Of a stretch of DNA of 23,492 nt, positions 11,872 to 19,772 are shown piece after piece. Position 1 is the stretch's first letter, and each line of letters begins with the position of its first letter. Below the pieces are notes generated by a model, which saw only the letters and a list, made by a program, of their open reading frames with translations, was not told the DNA's origin and did no database searches. Where the stretch lies: positions 1-23,492 of IMG/VR virus record IMGVR_UViG_3300049827_000049; one strand, written 5' to 3'. This stretch comes from a virus. Made by a program: the position numbers and the translations under genes.

Positions 11872-14649
11872 TCAGTATTGAACGCGGGCGGTCAGCCCTG
11901 TGATGCTAGGCGTGACACCAGCCGATGCTGATGCCAACTCTATCTTAAATTTGAAGGCACGTCCATAAAAGTCGCCAGCAATGATTTTCTGCCATGCTGA
12001 CCATGTTGGAGTGCCAGCAGGGTCTTGCTGGGTGACGGATATGTAAGCCACCACATCAACATCAGCGATGCCTGATGATCCGCTCCAATCATCCCAAAGC
12101 CCCGTCCACGAATCCCACAAGATGCTTTGAGAAAACATCGTATCCCAGTTAGTCGAATTGCTGTCTAGGCGAACCAAGTTTATATCAACCCGCGATCTAA
12201 CGCGACGAACCGCAAGAGTGTCGATGTATCCCGTGAACTCATAGGTTGCCAATGCCAGAGTTATTTTGCCAGCAACAGTTTGCGATCCAGTTGCTGTGCT
12301 GGCATAAGAGACAGTCGTAGTTGTGCAAGCTGTTACAACAAAAGTGCCGTTATAGGCTATAGGTGTAACCCCGCCAACAATGATTGTTGATCCAATTGGG
12401 AAAGGTGCGCTTGCCTGAACTGCAAAAGTTAGCGTTGCCACGCTGCCATTTCCAGAAGCGGCAGTTGTGGTCATGTTATTTATTCTCAGCGAACTCGATG
12501 TGACCGAACAGCCAGTTTTTGTCCCTGCAAAGGTCGGGCTTTCCACATCCGTCAGGTTATTAGTGAATGTCTCCAAAGCAGCCGCTGGAACCACGATGCT
12601 GGTATATGCCGCCGATCCGTTGCCTGTCTTGTCGTAGGCTTTTATCATGTATGTGCCAGCCCGTGTCGGCACAGCCACCGATGTGGCGGGTCGGGAAACC
12701 TTTGGCACAGCCGTTGTCGCGCTGCCGAAGGTTGCCCCCGATTCTTCCAAAGCATGGCGCACAAGGTAATAAGACAGATCAAGGCTTCCCAGTGCTGCCC
12801 AATTCAGATTGATCGTGCTGCCGTTAAGGTCTGCCGATAGGCCCGTGACATTATCAGGCGGAGTAATGATGCCAGCGACTTGGAAGTTGGAAACAGTTGA
12901 CCAAGCCGATTTAACGCCAAGCTGGCTGATCGAACGAGCGCGAAGGTCATAATAATCAGAGGTGACATCAACCCATTCATAGATGCCCAAAGGTCCAGAA
13001 CCGATAGGAACCCATGCTGATGCCGATGACAATTTGCCTTCGACCTCAACGCGATCAATAAAGTTGACCTCGCTTGCTGTGGTCGTGATTTTGATTACGC
13101 TGGTGACTTTTTCGCGGAACACGCGCACTTCGGAAACAACAGACATACCGACAGTTTGAGCCGCGAAAGGCGATGGCAAGTTTGTATTGTTGCCTATGAT
13201 TGCGCTTTCTTCCGCCGTCCAATCAAACGCAGCTTCGCTTGTCTCGCGCAGTTCAAGGTTAACCCGCAGATCACCAGCATCTTGGTTAGCGTAGAAACGC
13301 CAGCCAACCACCTCAAACTCTTTTGCCGTCCAGCCGTATCGGTCATTCGTAAATGCCACGATGTCGCCAACCTGAACTTCAAAACCAGCCATTCCAAATT
13401 CGGCGGTCAGCGTCATCTGCTCTCGCCCACGGAACAGCGTTAGCTTGGAGATACGCTGTGCGCTGGCTGCGGATGTCGTAAAAGGCAAAGCCAGATCAAT
13501 CGGGCTGTCAACGCCGTTGTCTTCAGACAAGAACGTGGCGCTTGTCAGCTTTGGATAGTCAACTGTGATATAGCCCTGCGCCGCATCGTTGAACGTGCCG
13601 ACCACAGAGTTAAAGATTGATCCCATAGATTGCCGTGTTTGCAGTGAGATAGGCCCACGCAGATCATCTAGCGTAAAGGTCTTAACCGCTGGCGTGTAAT
13701 AACCGACCTTTAGCTGCCAATCGCCTTGGCCCCAGAATGTCGTGCCAGCGCAACAGGTCATCATTTGCTGCAAGATGTCGCTTGGCGTTTGATCCGCATT
13801 GATCACGCCATTCATCGTGTAACGCTTTTCTGTGCCGCCGACAGCCAATGTCACGTTCTCATCGCAGACGTTAGCTGATGCGGAGAATGTTGTGTTATTT
13901 ACCGCAGCGTCACCAAGCCCACGGCTGTCTGTGATGTAATCACGCACACACAAAGCCGCGTTGGCTGAAAAGCCAGTTGTGGTTGTGCGCGGGTCATAGA
14001 CCTTCTTGCCCTGCACAATCGCGGTGAACATAGGGATGCCGTTGGGGAACACATCCTGATCGTATTCAAGGCGAATGTATAGATAGGCGATGCCGTTGCC
14101 GACAAAGGTGCTGTTGATCTGGCTGCTTTCAGCCAACAGCAACGCGGGGGCAGTTGTCTGGCTTCCCGTGTATTTGATAATTCTGATCTTGCTGGCCCAA
14201 GACTGCGATGTGACAAAACCGCTGCCGTTGATTGTGGCGATCTGGTCATCAATATAGATGTCATTGATGGCATTAACTTCATGCCCAGCCAGCGTCAGGA
14301 TGATGTGCAAGAACTTGTTGCTGCCCCCCGTGGCCTCCATGTAAGTGATCGTGCCGCCCTTGCGAACAGTGCCATAGATGTAATCATGCGGTGCGGCGGC
14401 TGACCGAGCGTTGACCAACGTGCCTTGGCTGCTCATGCTGTCTAATGATGGCTTCGGAGCCAAAGCCTTGGTTGCCCAAGATGTCACCAATGTAGTGGCA
14501 ACATAGCCAACAGCATATGTGACAACTGCTCCCGCGCTAATGCCAACCGCACCAAGGATTGCAGCACCGACAACCTGTGGCATACGGGGGGCAACTGCCC
14601 AGATCGACAAGCTGGTTGACCCAGTAAGCAGCTTCTTGAGAGGTGTCAT
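11872..14649 (-). CDS. Tail-tip central hub, lambda J-like host-specificity protein
   Basis: A 925-aa protein. After a hydrophobic Gly/Ala stretch (20-70) comes the hub region (NARSAAAPHDYIYGTVRKGG; FLHIILTLAGHEVNAINDIY; VCDENVTLAVGGTEKRYTMN; DDLRGPISLQTRQSMGSIFN; VGDIVAFTNDRYGWTAKEFE) that matches gpJ-type tail attachment proteins. It is followed by a fibronectin-III-like domain (TPPDNVTGLSADLNG to KAYDKTGN) and a C-terminal beta domain ending SITGLTARVQY. Inside that last domain a module of about 75 residues (SVATLTFAVQASAPFPIG ... STATGSQTVAGKI) looks inserted. It forms the tail-tip hub and probably the initial host contact. ATG 14649 overlaps the peptidase stop (ATGA). Length is somewhat shorter than lambda J (about 1130 aa). 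Confidence 0.88.
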   Translation of the reverse strand: MTPLKKLLTGSTSLSIWAVAPRMPQVVGAAILGAVGISAGAVVTYAVGYVATTLVTSWATKALAPKPSLDSMSSQGTLVNARSAAAPHDYIYGTVRKGGTITYMEATGGSNKFLHIILTLAGHEVNAINDIYIDDQIATINGSGFVTSQSWASKIRIIKYTGSQTTAPALLLAESSQINSTFVGNGIAYLYIRLEYDQDVFPNGIPMFTAIVQGKKVYDPRTTTTGFSANAALCVRDYITDSRGLGDAAVNNTTFSASANVCDENVTLAVGGTEKRYTMNGVINADQTPSDILQQMMTCCAGTTFWGQGDWQLKVGYYTPAVKTFTLDDLRGPISLQTRQSMGSIFNSVVGTFNDAAQGYITVDYPKLTSATFLSEDNGVDSPIDLALPFTTSAASAQRISKLTLFRGREQMTLTAEFGMAGFEVQVGDIVAFTNDRYGWTAKEFEVVGWRFYANQDAGDLRVNLELRETSEAAFDWTAEESAIIGNNTNLPSPFAAQTVGMSVVSEVRVFREKVTSVIKITTTASEVNFIDRVEVEGKLSSASAWVPIGSGPLGIYEWVDVTSDYYDLRARSISQLGVKSAWSTVSNFQVAGIITPPDNVTGLSADLNGSTINLNWAALGSLDLSYYLVRHALEESGATFGSATTAVPKVSRPATSVAVPTRAGTYMIKAYDKTGNGSAAYTSIVVPAAALETFTNNLTDVESPTFAGTKTGCSVTSSSLRINNMTTTAASGNGSVATLTFAVQASAPFPIGSTIIVGGVTPIAYNGTFVVTACTTTTVSYASTATGSQTVAGKITLALATYEFTGYIDTLAVRRVRSRVDINLVRLDSNSTNWDTMFSQSILWDSWTGLWDDWSGSSGIADVDVVAYISVTQQDPAGTPTWSAWQKIIAGDFYGRAFKFKIELASASAGVTPSITGLTARVQY

Positions 14650-15074
14650 TCTTTAACCCATGCGCTGTCGATGTATTCTATGGGGTAATATACCACACCC
14701 GTGTCGGAAAGAAACGCCGCGCTTGACCCTACGGATATTCCAAAGCCAGACCCCAAATATCCCGCGTTCAAGAATGTCTCGCTGGATGTCACAAGTGCGC
14801 CTCTTGGCGGCACATCATATGACCGATCCAAACGATCAGTAAGCATATCTTCAAGGCTTTCATATCCATATTCGCGCCTGATCTGAACCCGCGTCATAGG
14901 TGCGCCACTGATCATGTATCGGTTCAACAGATCGTCGGCCCAGCCTTCGCCGTCCATGCGCCTGAAGGCTTCATTCGTGAAGATCAAGCAATCCCAAACG
15001 CCCCATTCAAACGGCCTATCTTTGACCTCTTTGAGAAATGAGTGCAGTTGGCTTATGCGGTTTTCCGACCCCAT
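14646..15074 (-). CDS. Tail-tip NlpC/P60-like peptidase (DUF6950-like)
   Basis: A 142-aa protein. FEWGVWDCLIFTNEAFRRMD holds the nucleophile Cys in a WDC context typical of phage-tail NlpC/P60-like and DUF6950 proteins. The later strands (PPRGALVTSSE, GFGISVGSSAAFLS and GVVYYPIEYIDSAWVKE) follow the pattern of that family. The canonical catalytic His is not obvious, and GYLGSGFG replaces the usual H-(V/I)-(A/G) segment. The protein may therefore be a structural derivative that has lost activity, or it may use another residue. Gene order (after the DUF2163-like gene, before J) matches tail modules where this protein helps cross peptidoglycan. AAGGA stands about 7 nt before ATG 15074. It overlaps the upstream gene by 22 bases. 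Confidence 0.75.
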   Translation of the reverse strand: MGSENRISQLHSFLKEVKDRPFEWGVWDCLIFTNEAFRRMDGEGWADDLLNRYMISGAPMTRVQIRREYGYESLEDMLTDRLDRSYDVPPRGALVTSSETFLNAGYLGSGFGISVGSSAAFLSDTGVVYYPIEYIDSAWVKE

Positions 15075-15604
15075 ACAATGTCCTTGTCCTGAAGGTCAGC
15101 CACATAGCTAAAAAATGTATCTGTAGGATAGCGCGATTTCTGGCTTTCATGGGTGTAACGGCGAACACGCGGGCGGTTTAGTTCCACCAACTTGCTTTCG
15201 ACTGTCAGCGTGATGTTGGATGTTTCACCGCTGTCTTCGATTGACATGGTGTTCATGTAGCCGCCAAATATCTCCACAAAGTCGCTGACGTTTGTGACGC
15301 CCCATAGGATGCGGCAAACACGCCGCTGGTAAGGTTCACCAAGCGCAAGCGATACGATACTGCTTGCGATGCCATTAAGCGAAATTGTCGCAGCCTTAGC
15401 CGACAGATCGTTGACCTCATCAATGCCGCTGATTGAAATAAGGTTGCCAGCGCCAAGATAGGTCTGACCATCAATTGTGCGGTCGGTGTAGCCCGTCCAA
15501 AGCCTGACGGCGCCGCCGTCAAACAGCATTTCGACTGCGTAGAAAGGGTAAACTTCAGGCTGCGTTAAAGCTGCAAGGATTGCGGCTGGGATTGAACGTG
15601 CCAT
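15053..15604 (-). CDS. Tail-tip assembly protein (DUF2163-like)
   Basis: A 183-aa protein. MARSIPAAILAALTQPEVYP, then FYAVEMLFDGGAVRLWTGYT, GAGNLISISGIDEVNDLSAK, VSLALGEPYQRRVCRILWGV and SIEDSGETSNITLTVESKLV match a widespread siphovirus tail-tip protein recalled as DUF2163-like, equivalent in position to the hub-adjacent proteins of gene transfer agents. The C-terminus (RRYTHESQKSRYPTDTFFSY) is the most conserved part and looks intact. It is coupled to the upstream gene by TGATG. Role: part of the distal tail and hub complex, by family and position. Confidence 0.75.
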   Translation of the reverse strand: MARSIPAAILAALTQPEVYPFYAVEMLFDGGAVRLWTGYTDRTIDGQTYLGAGNLISISGIDEVNDLSAKAATISLNGIASSIVSLALGEPYQRRVCRILWGVTNVSDFVEIFGGYMNTMSIEDSGETSNITLTVESKLVELNRPRVRRYTHESQKSRYPTDTFFSYVADLQDKDIVWGRKTA

Positions 15605-16224
15605 CAGACAGCCTCCATCGCGCCAAATGTCATGCCGTATATAGCCGATTCATTGATTGAAAAGGCTTGCTCGTTGCTGGATAGCCTGAATAGCCCCTTG
15701 GAATTGCTAACAGTGACAGTGGCATTGTCGGCTGGTGCAACACGAATGTGAGGCCAGATGTCTAGAGTTACGTTGCCGCTGCCGTCGCTGTTTGCGTCAG
15801 CCAGCACCTTGTGCAGCCGTGACGAACTGCCGCTGCCAAGTTGGATATAGTCACCAGCTTTCAGCCAGCCCGTTGTGCTGTTTGTTGCCCCATCAATAAC
15901 CAGCGTTCCACCCGTTTGCGATCCGCCATTAACTAGCGGTGTGCCTGTTGCAACACCTCTAGCAGTTGCGCCCATCGGATCACCCATTAGGAATGTTCCA
16001 AGCTGCCCACGCAGGCTGATCAGCCATGCCACCCACTGTTCAGCATCGGCCCGTTTCATTGGCGGCAGGGTGATGTCTGCCGTCCACATCTGGCCCGGAT
16101 AGGCAAAGGCTTGTCCAGAGAAGGTGAACGGCGATCTGCTGTATGCCACCGCGTTTATGGCCCGCAGTTCAATTTGAGTTAACCCTGTGTGCGTGGGGAG
16201 AGCCAGAGGATAGGATATCGTCAT
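15604..16224 (-). CDS. Distal/minor tail protein
   Basis: A 206-aa protein. MTISYPLALPTHTGLTQIEL, then NAVAYSRSPFTFSGQAFAYP, GQMWTADITLPPMKRADAEQ and GTFLMGDPMGATARG form the N-terminal domain. The rest (GTLVIDGATNSTTGWLKAGD, YIQLGSGSSSRLHKVLADAN, GNVTLDIWPHIR) is a beta-rich domain typical of siphovirus minor tail proteins placed between the tape measure and the hub. That position corresponds to distal-tail or lambda M/L-type proteins, which cap the tube and attach the hub. It overlaps the tape-measure stop by 4 bases (ATGA). Confidence 0.75.
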   Translation of the reverse strand: MTISYPLALPTHTGLTQIELRAINAVAYSRSPFTFSGQAFAYPGQMWTADITLPPMKRADAEQWVAWLISLRGQLGTFLMGDPMGATARGVATGTPLVNGGSQTGGTLVIDGATNSTTGWLKAGDYIQLGSGSSSRLHKVLADANSDGSGNVTLDIWPHIRVAPADNATVTVSNSKGLFRLSSNEQAFSINESAIYGMTFGAMEAV

Positions 16225-17879
16225 GCAAAGGCACTCCCATAGCTGCCACCGCGCTGCTTGGCATCCAGCACAGCCCGCTTGGCGCTGTCAGCGATCTGCG
16301 GCATCAGCGACTTGATCTCTGCACGAACCGTCTGCTGAACGCCAGTGGTGATGTTGATGTTTTGAACAACAGTCACGCCGCCGCCGCCAAGCTGGTTGTT
16401 AGGAACAACGCTGCCATTCCGCGACGGCACGATGATCTCAGGCCCACGCTCACCGACCATGTAGGGCTGGCCGCCAGTGACCGGGCCACCCATTGCCCGC
16501 ATTCCGAACAGGCGACCGATGCCGCCGAGCAAGCCAGTTCCCGCGCTGGTGGCACTGCCAATTTGTCCAACCAAACGCTGCACGACAAGCACTCGATACA
16601 GTTCCTTGATGATCTCAGCGGCCATGCTGCGGAAGGCATCTTTGGCGCTTGTCGTGCCATCGACGATGCCCATAAATGCGTCTTCCATGCTTGACTTGAT
16701 CGATTCGCCGATCTGCTTTTGCACTTCAGAAATACGGTTCAATTCATTCATCTGCTCAATCTGTTGCGTCAGACCTTCATACGTCGTTGCACCGTATTTT
16801 TTCCAATCAATGCCAAGCGCCTGAATGACCCTTTGCTGGGCTTCGGTCTTGCCAAGCAATTCTGTCTCAAGCGCAAGCTGATCACGCAGGGTTTTCAGAG
16901 GGTCTTCTTTTGCAGTCTTTGCTTTTGGAGCCTCTGGGGCAACGTCTGGCGCTGCCATCCGAGTTTGAGCATAAAGTTCATAAGCCCCACGAAGCTTAAA
17001 CTCCTGTGGGTTTATGTTAGCCAAATTTTGCGCTTGCGCTGTGATCTGTCCATAAAGCGAGTATTGTTGGATCAGCAGTCCAACAGAAATCTCTTGCGAT
17101 TTTATGTATTCAGCATTCGCGTTCTGAATAGCAATCATCTGCTTATAGATGTCGTTTCCAGTTGCGATGCGCTCTCGCTCTGCATTGCCGATATTTGTGT
17201 AATATGCCATTTGAACGGCAAGCAAACCCTCTTCGACTATCTTGGCTTGAGCCAAGGCATCGCGCTTTTTATTAATTTCATCAAGGATTGCTTGTTGCGC
17301 TGCAATCTGAGCCTTCAAAGCTGACATTTCTGTGATCAGTTCTGACTTGCTTGCATCGGCCCTGCTTTTCGCAACATCGCTGTTCAAAGCCATTTGCTTC
17401 TGCGCTATTTCAATTCGCAGAGCCAAAATGCTTTTTAGAGCAGTTGCTTCAGCTTCAGTCTCAACATTAAAGTTTAGCATATCCATCTGAGCAGATAGGT
17501 CTTTGCTCATATTCTTCAGTTCGCTCATCGCATTTGTAAGGTCTTTCGAACTTACGGCAGACTTCTCCATAACAACTGAAAACGCAGCAAAAACAGCAAC
17601 ACCAGCACCAACCAAAGAGCCAATTGGCCCAAATATCTGCAAAAGTTGTGGCGCTTGCTGGCCGAATGCCTGCATTTGGTTTGTGCCGTTTGCCAACTGA
17701 ACGGCAAAGTCACCAACTTGGAAGCCTGCTTGCTGCAAGCCACCAAGTGCAAATTTACGAAAGTCTTTTGTTACGGACCCGGCAATACCAGCGGTGCGCT
17801 GAAGTTCGTTCTGCACTTGGCGGAGCGGAGCGGTGGCGTTATCGACCGCCTTGAGTTCAAAGAGAAGTCTTTCGCTCAT
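16221..17879 (-). CDS. Tail tape measure protein
   Basis: A 552-aa protein. The helical N-terminus (MSERLLFELKAVDNATAPLR) is followed by hydrophobic membrane-active stretches (LLQIFGPIGSLVGAGVAVFA). A long coiled-coil region with many Ala, Gln and Lys comes next (SELITEMSALKAQIAAQQAI). The C-terminal block includes DALMGIVDGT-type wording (MEDAFMGIVDGTTSAKDAFR, SMAAEIIKELYRVLVVQRLV), a Gly-rich segment and VNINTTGVQQTV-like strands, the usual tape-measure ending. It sets tail length and is ejected at infection. By the general relation of about 0.15 nm per residue the tail would be near 80 nm. ATG 17879 has GAGAG 6 nt upstream and overlaps the end of the frameshift extension (ATGA). The longer frame from 17921 is rejected for that reason. 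Confidence 0.9.
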   Translation of the reverse strand: MSERLLFELKAVDNATAPLRQVQNELQRTAGIAGSVTKDFRKFALGGLQQAGFQVGDFAVQLANGTNQMQAFGQQAPQLLQIFGPIGSLVGAGVAVFAAFSVVMEKSAVSSKDLTNAMSELKNMSKDLSAQMDMLNFNVETEAEATALKSILALRIEIAQKQMALNSDVAKSRADASKSELITEMSALKAQIAAQQAILDEINKKRDALAQAKIVEEGLLAVQMAYYTNIGNAERERIATGNDIYKQMIAIQNANAEYIKSQEISVGLLIQQYSLYGQITAQAQNLANINPQEFKLRGAYELYAQTRMAAPDVAPEAPKAKTAKEDPLKTLRDQLALETELLGKTEAQQRVIQALGIDWKKYGATTYEGLTQQIEQMNELNRISEVQKQIGESIKSSMEDAFMGIVDGTTSAKDAFRSMAAEIIKELYRVLVVQRLVGQIGSATSAGTGLLGGIGRLFGMRAMGGPVTGGQPYMVGERGPEIIVPSRNGSVVPNNQLGGGGVTVVQNINITTGVQQTVRAEIKSLMPQIADSAKRAVLDAKQRGGSYGSAFA

Positions 17880-18363
17880 TTTTTCTCTCGCTCTTCCAAG
17901 ACCATGAAGTAGGCAACCCACTCATTATACTCATCAAGCGAGATATTCTCAATCTCCGCGATGGTGCGGCCCAACCTGTCAGCCAGTGCTATCACGTTGA
18001 GCCTAAATGGGTTGCTCCTCAGTTTTTTGCGTGATCCTCAGATGACTCCGCATTGAATACAGAATTGAACACGCGGGCGATTAGCAACGGCGGTTCACTC
18101 ATCAAGATCGGCTTGTCTTCCAAGGTGAACGCGCTGGTTCCCTTTTCGTCTTCGCACTTTTCGATGATCATTTCGATCATGCCACCGAGCGATGAAGACA
18201 CAAGGAAATCCTTGTATTTGCGCTGCACCTTTTCGATGTCACGGGCGTTGACCTGTGTGAAAAACAGGCGAAGAGGTTTGCCCCCTTCGCCCCATTCTTC
18301 AACATCAACAAAGCCACGCGGCTGGGCGGCACGATTGGCTGCGATGCGCTTCGCGATACTCAT
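17876..18363 (-). CDS. Tail assembly chaperone GT, made by -1 frameshift (fusion product)
   Basis: A -1 shift at the slippery site lets ribosomes leave the 114-codon G frame and read 48 further codons. The extension runs LRSNPFRLNVIALADRLGRT to FMVLEEREKK and ends at TGA 17878-17876, exactly overlapping the tape-measure ATG. Total length is 162 residues. The T part has the typical L-A-x2-LG-(R/K)-T-x2-EI...E-x4-W-x-A-Y-(F/Y) pattern of lambda GT-type domains. In lambda, G and GT bind the tape measure and the tube protein during tail assembly. The precise end at the tape-measure start and the family match make this assignment strong, though the shift itself is inferred. Confidence 0.88.
18019..18363 (-). 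CDS. Tail assembly chaperone G (unshifted product)
   Basis: A 114-aa protein (MSIAKRIAANRAAQPRGFVD...) with the usual beta-then-helix layout: WGEGGKPLRLFFTQVNARDI, EKVQRKYKDFLVSSSLGGMI and PPLLIARVFNSVFNAESSED. Position between the tube protein and the tape measure, together with the slippery site in its last codons (GCA AAA AAC TGA), identifies it as the lambda gpG equivalent. ATG 18363 overlaps the tube-protein stop (TAATG). It is made in excess over GT in the lambda paradigm and guides tail assembly without entering the virion. Confidence 0.85.
   Translation of the reverse strand: MSIAKRIAANRAAQPRGFVDVEEWGEGGKPLRLFFTQVNARDIEKVQRKYKDFLVSSSLGGMIEMIIEKCEDEKGTSAFTLEDKPILMSEPPLLIARVFNSVFNAESSEDHAKN
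18022..18028 (-). promoter_or_regulatory. Programmed -1 frameshift slippery heptamer A_AAA_AAC
   Basis: On the minus strand the last codons of G read GCA AAA AAC TGA, giving the heptamer A_AAA_AAC directly before the stop. GAGGA (18039-18035) lies 6 bases upstream of it and could act as an internal Shine-Dalgarno stimulator, as in dnaX. The -1 frame is then open for 48 codons. No clear downstream hairpin was found by eye. Confidence 0.88.
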
Positions 18364-18755
18364 TAAGCAGCCGTCGCTTGAGTTAGAGCGCCAGAACCTT
18401 GACAGGTGATCGACATCTCGACCAAGCCGTCATAAGACGCCGTGATCGTGCGACCCGTGACGATGGCAGACCCCGTGTAATAGATGTCACCAGCGGTCGC
18501 GCCTTCGGGGTAGAGGTTGAGCGTGACCGTCGCACCGACAGTCAAAGCGCCTTGACCAGTTGTGTTGGTTTCATCCCATAGGCAATCAATAGATGCCGTG
18601 TAGGTTTTCAAACCAGCCAGATAGGTCCGAGCGGTATCGCCCATTGTGCTATCATCAATGGTGTCGCCCGTCTCTTCTACCGAGAACGAACGGATTTCTG
18701 CGATTGCGTTAGCGCCGACCTTGACGGTCCCTTCAACGCCTGAGTGAGTAGCCAT
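18363..18755 (-). CDS. Major tail tube protein
   Basis: A 130-aa protein. MATHSGVEGTVKVGANAIAE, then IRSFSVEETGDTIDDSTMGD, TARTYLAGLKTYTASIDCLW and SYDGLVEMSITCQGSGALTQ follow the pattern of short siphovirus tube proteins (Phage_tail_2/TP901-1-type), including the conserved D-D-S-T-M-G-D-T-A loop. It polymerises into the tail tube. A near-consensus AAGGAGG stands 7 nt before ATG 18755, consistent with the high expression a tube protein needs. The position just upstream of G/GT is standard. Confidence 0.88.
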   Translation of the reverse strand: MATHSGVEGTVKVGANAIAEIRSFSVEETGDTIDDSTMGDTARTYLAGLKTYTASIDCLWDETNTTGQGALTVGATVTLNLYPEGATAGDIYYTGSAIVTGRTITASYDGLVEMSITCQGSGALTQATAA

Positions 18756-18765
18756 AGGAGCCTCC

Positions 18766-19209
18766 TTATCTGGCCGATTCTACGTCATCGACGCTAGTGA
18801 TATACCGAATGGTAAACGTCAATCTGGCGATCCCGACGGGTTGTTCAGTTTCACCAGAAAAGTCGATGCTGGTCGATGTTAGCACCGATTGCTTTGCAAG
18901 ACCATTGAGTGTGAAGTCCGCACCAATGGTTTCTTCGATCTGCACCGCGATGGCATCCAAGTTGTCATCGAGCGAAGCATTCGCGTTCTCATATACGTCA
19001 ATGGACACTTCCAGATCACGCATCAATGTCTTAACGCCAATCGTCATCAATCCAGACGATTCCGACCCAACGTAGACCGTGACAGCAGGAAGCTTTGCCT
19101 GTGACAGCGGATAAACCCGCGTCTTGTAGACGCGGCTGGAAACCAAGGTCACGCCGCTGGTCAATATGGTGGCAATCCTGTCGCGGATTTGCTTGCGGAC
19201 GTGCGACAT
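18766..19209 (-). CDS. Tail terminator/completion protein
   Basis: A 147-aa protein. MSHVRKQIRDRIATILTSGV, then RVYPLSQAKLPAVTVYVGSE, MRDLEVSIDVYENANASLDD and NLDAIAVQIEETIGADFTLN match tail terminators of the lambda gpU/HK97 gp10-like kind, an alpha/beta fold that caps the tube and joins the head. ATG 19209 is preferred over the frame from 19260 because it overlaps the preceding TAA (TAATG). A lambda Z-like completion role is the other possibility. A gap of 10 bases separates it from the tube gene. Confidence 0.72.
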   Translation of the reverse strand: MSHVRKQIRDRIATILTSGVTLVSSRVYKTRVYPLSQAKLPAVTVYVGSESSGLMTIGVKTLMRDLEVSIDVYENANASLDDNLDAIAVQIEETIGADFTLNGLAKQSVLTSTSIDFSGETEQPVGIARLTFTIRYITSVDDVESAR

Positions 19210-19505
19210 TATTGCTTCTCCAATTGAACGGATGTTGACCCAGTGCCGTCGTGTATCCACGCACGGACCTTGTAGGTCACGCCGCCGATAACCATGCTCT
19301 GATCTTCCGCAATGGCCGGCACATCAACTGTGCGACAGGTCAGCCGTGGCTGCTCTTGGTGAACCGTAACAAACCCGCCCGCCGAGACAGGAACGGTGTC
19401 ATTGTCAAAAATGCCGTTGATCGTGCCGCCACTGTAAGTGACCGCAGCCGCAAACTCATTGACATTGAACATCGCCGCCAGATCAGCAGCAAACGGGATT
19501 GCCAT
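19209..19505 (-). CDS. Head-tail joining protein (lambda FII-like)
   Basis: A 98-aa protein. MAIPFAADLAAMFNVNEFAA, then VTYSGGTINGIFDNDTVPVS, EQPRLTCRTVDVPAIAEDQS and MVIGGVTYKVRAWIHDGTGS form a small beta barrel seen in head-tail attachment proteins (Phage_attach/gpFII type). It would bridge the head connector and the tail terminator. It starts at ATG 19505, one base before the end of the 69-aa gene, and is coupled to the terminator gene downstream. Confidence 0.75.
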   Translation of the reverse strand: MAIPFAADLAAMFNVNEFAAAVTYSGGTINGIFDNDTVPVSAGGFVTVHQEQPRLTCRTVDVPAIAEDQSMVIGGVTYKVRAWIHDGTGSTSVQLEKQ

Positions 19506-19506
19506 A

Positions 19507-19716
19507 TCAAACCTTCTTGCGCGTTGTCAGTTTCGGCGCATCGCTAGTTTCCAATGCAACACTGCGGTCAGCAGGCGCTTCCTTGGTAACCGTAACTTCC
19601 TGAACACGGCCCATTGCCGTGAGGCTTTTGCCTTCCTGCTCAGACAACTCGATAACATCGCCAACGGAGCGAGATTCACCGCCAGCAACACATCCTCTCA
19701 GAACCAGATAAGACAT
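19507..19716 (-). CDS. Small head-region protein (FI/DUF7210-like)
   Basis: A 69-aa protein. MSYLVLRGCVAGGESRSVGD, then VIELSEQEGKSLTAMGRVQE matches small head-region proteins in which a V-x-x-GD-V-(I/L)-x-L-S-x-x-E-(A/G)-x-x-L-x-x-x-G-(R/L)-(V/A) motif folds as a short beta unit. The remainder (VTVTKEAPADRSVALETSDA) is a flexible basic tail. Such genes sit between capsid and connector genes, and some are likened to lambda FI. ATG 19716 follows GGGGTTAAG, and the longer frame from 19770 is rejected for lack of support. A hairpin lies just upstream. Confidence 0.7.
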   Translation of the reverse strand: MSYLVLRGCVAGGESRSVGDVIELSEQEGKSLTAMGRVQEVTVTKEAPADRSVALETSDAPKLTTRKKV

Positions 19717-19735
19717 CTTAACCCCCTGTTGAGAT

Positions 19736-19759
19736 TGGGGGCGACCTACGCCGCCCCCA
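19736..19759 (-). promoter_or_regulatory. G/C-rich hairpin between capsid gene and next head gene
   Basis: A perfect 8-bp stem (TGGGGGCG, pairing with CGCCCCCA) with an 8-base loop lies 13 bases after the capsid stop and 20 bases before the next start codon. There is no T tract after it on the minus strand, so it is unlikely to be a full terminator. It could instead be an attenuator or a 3' stabiliser that raises capsid mRNA over downstream messages. Confidence 0.45.
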
Positions 19760-19772
19760 TTCCATTTCATTA

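Noticed and set aside
17881-18018. Apparent intergenic gap between G and the tape measure
   Set aside because: Explained as the 48-codon T extension reached by -1 frameshifting.
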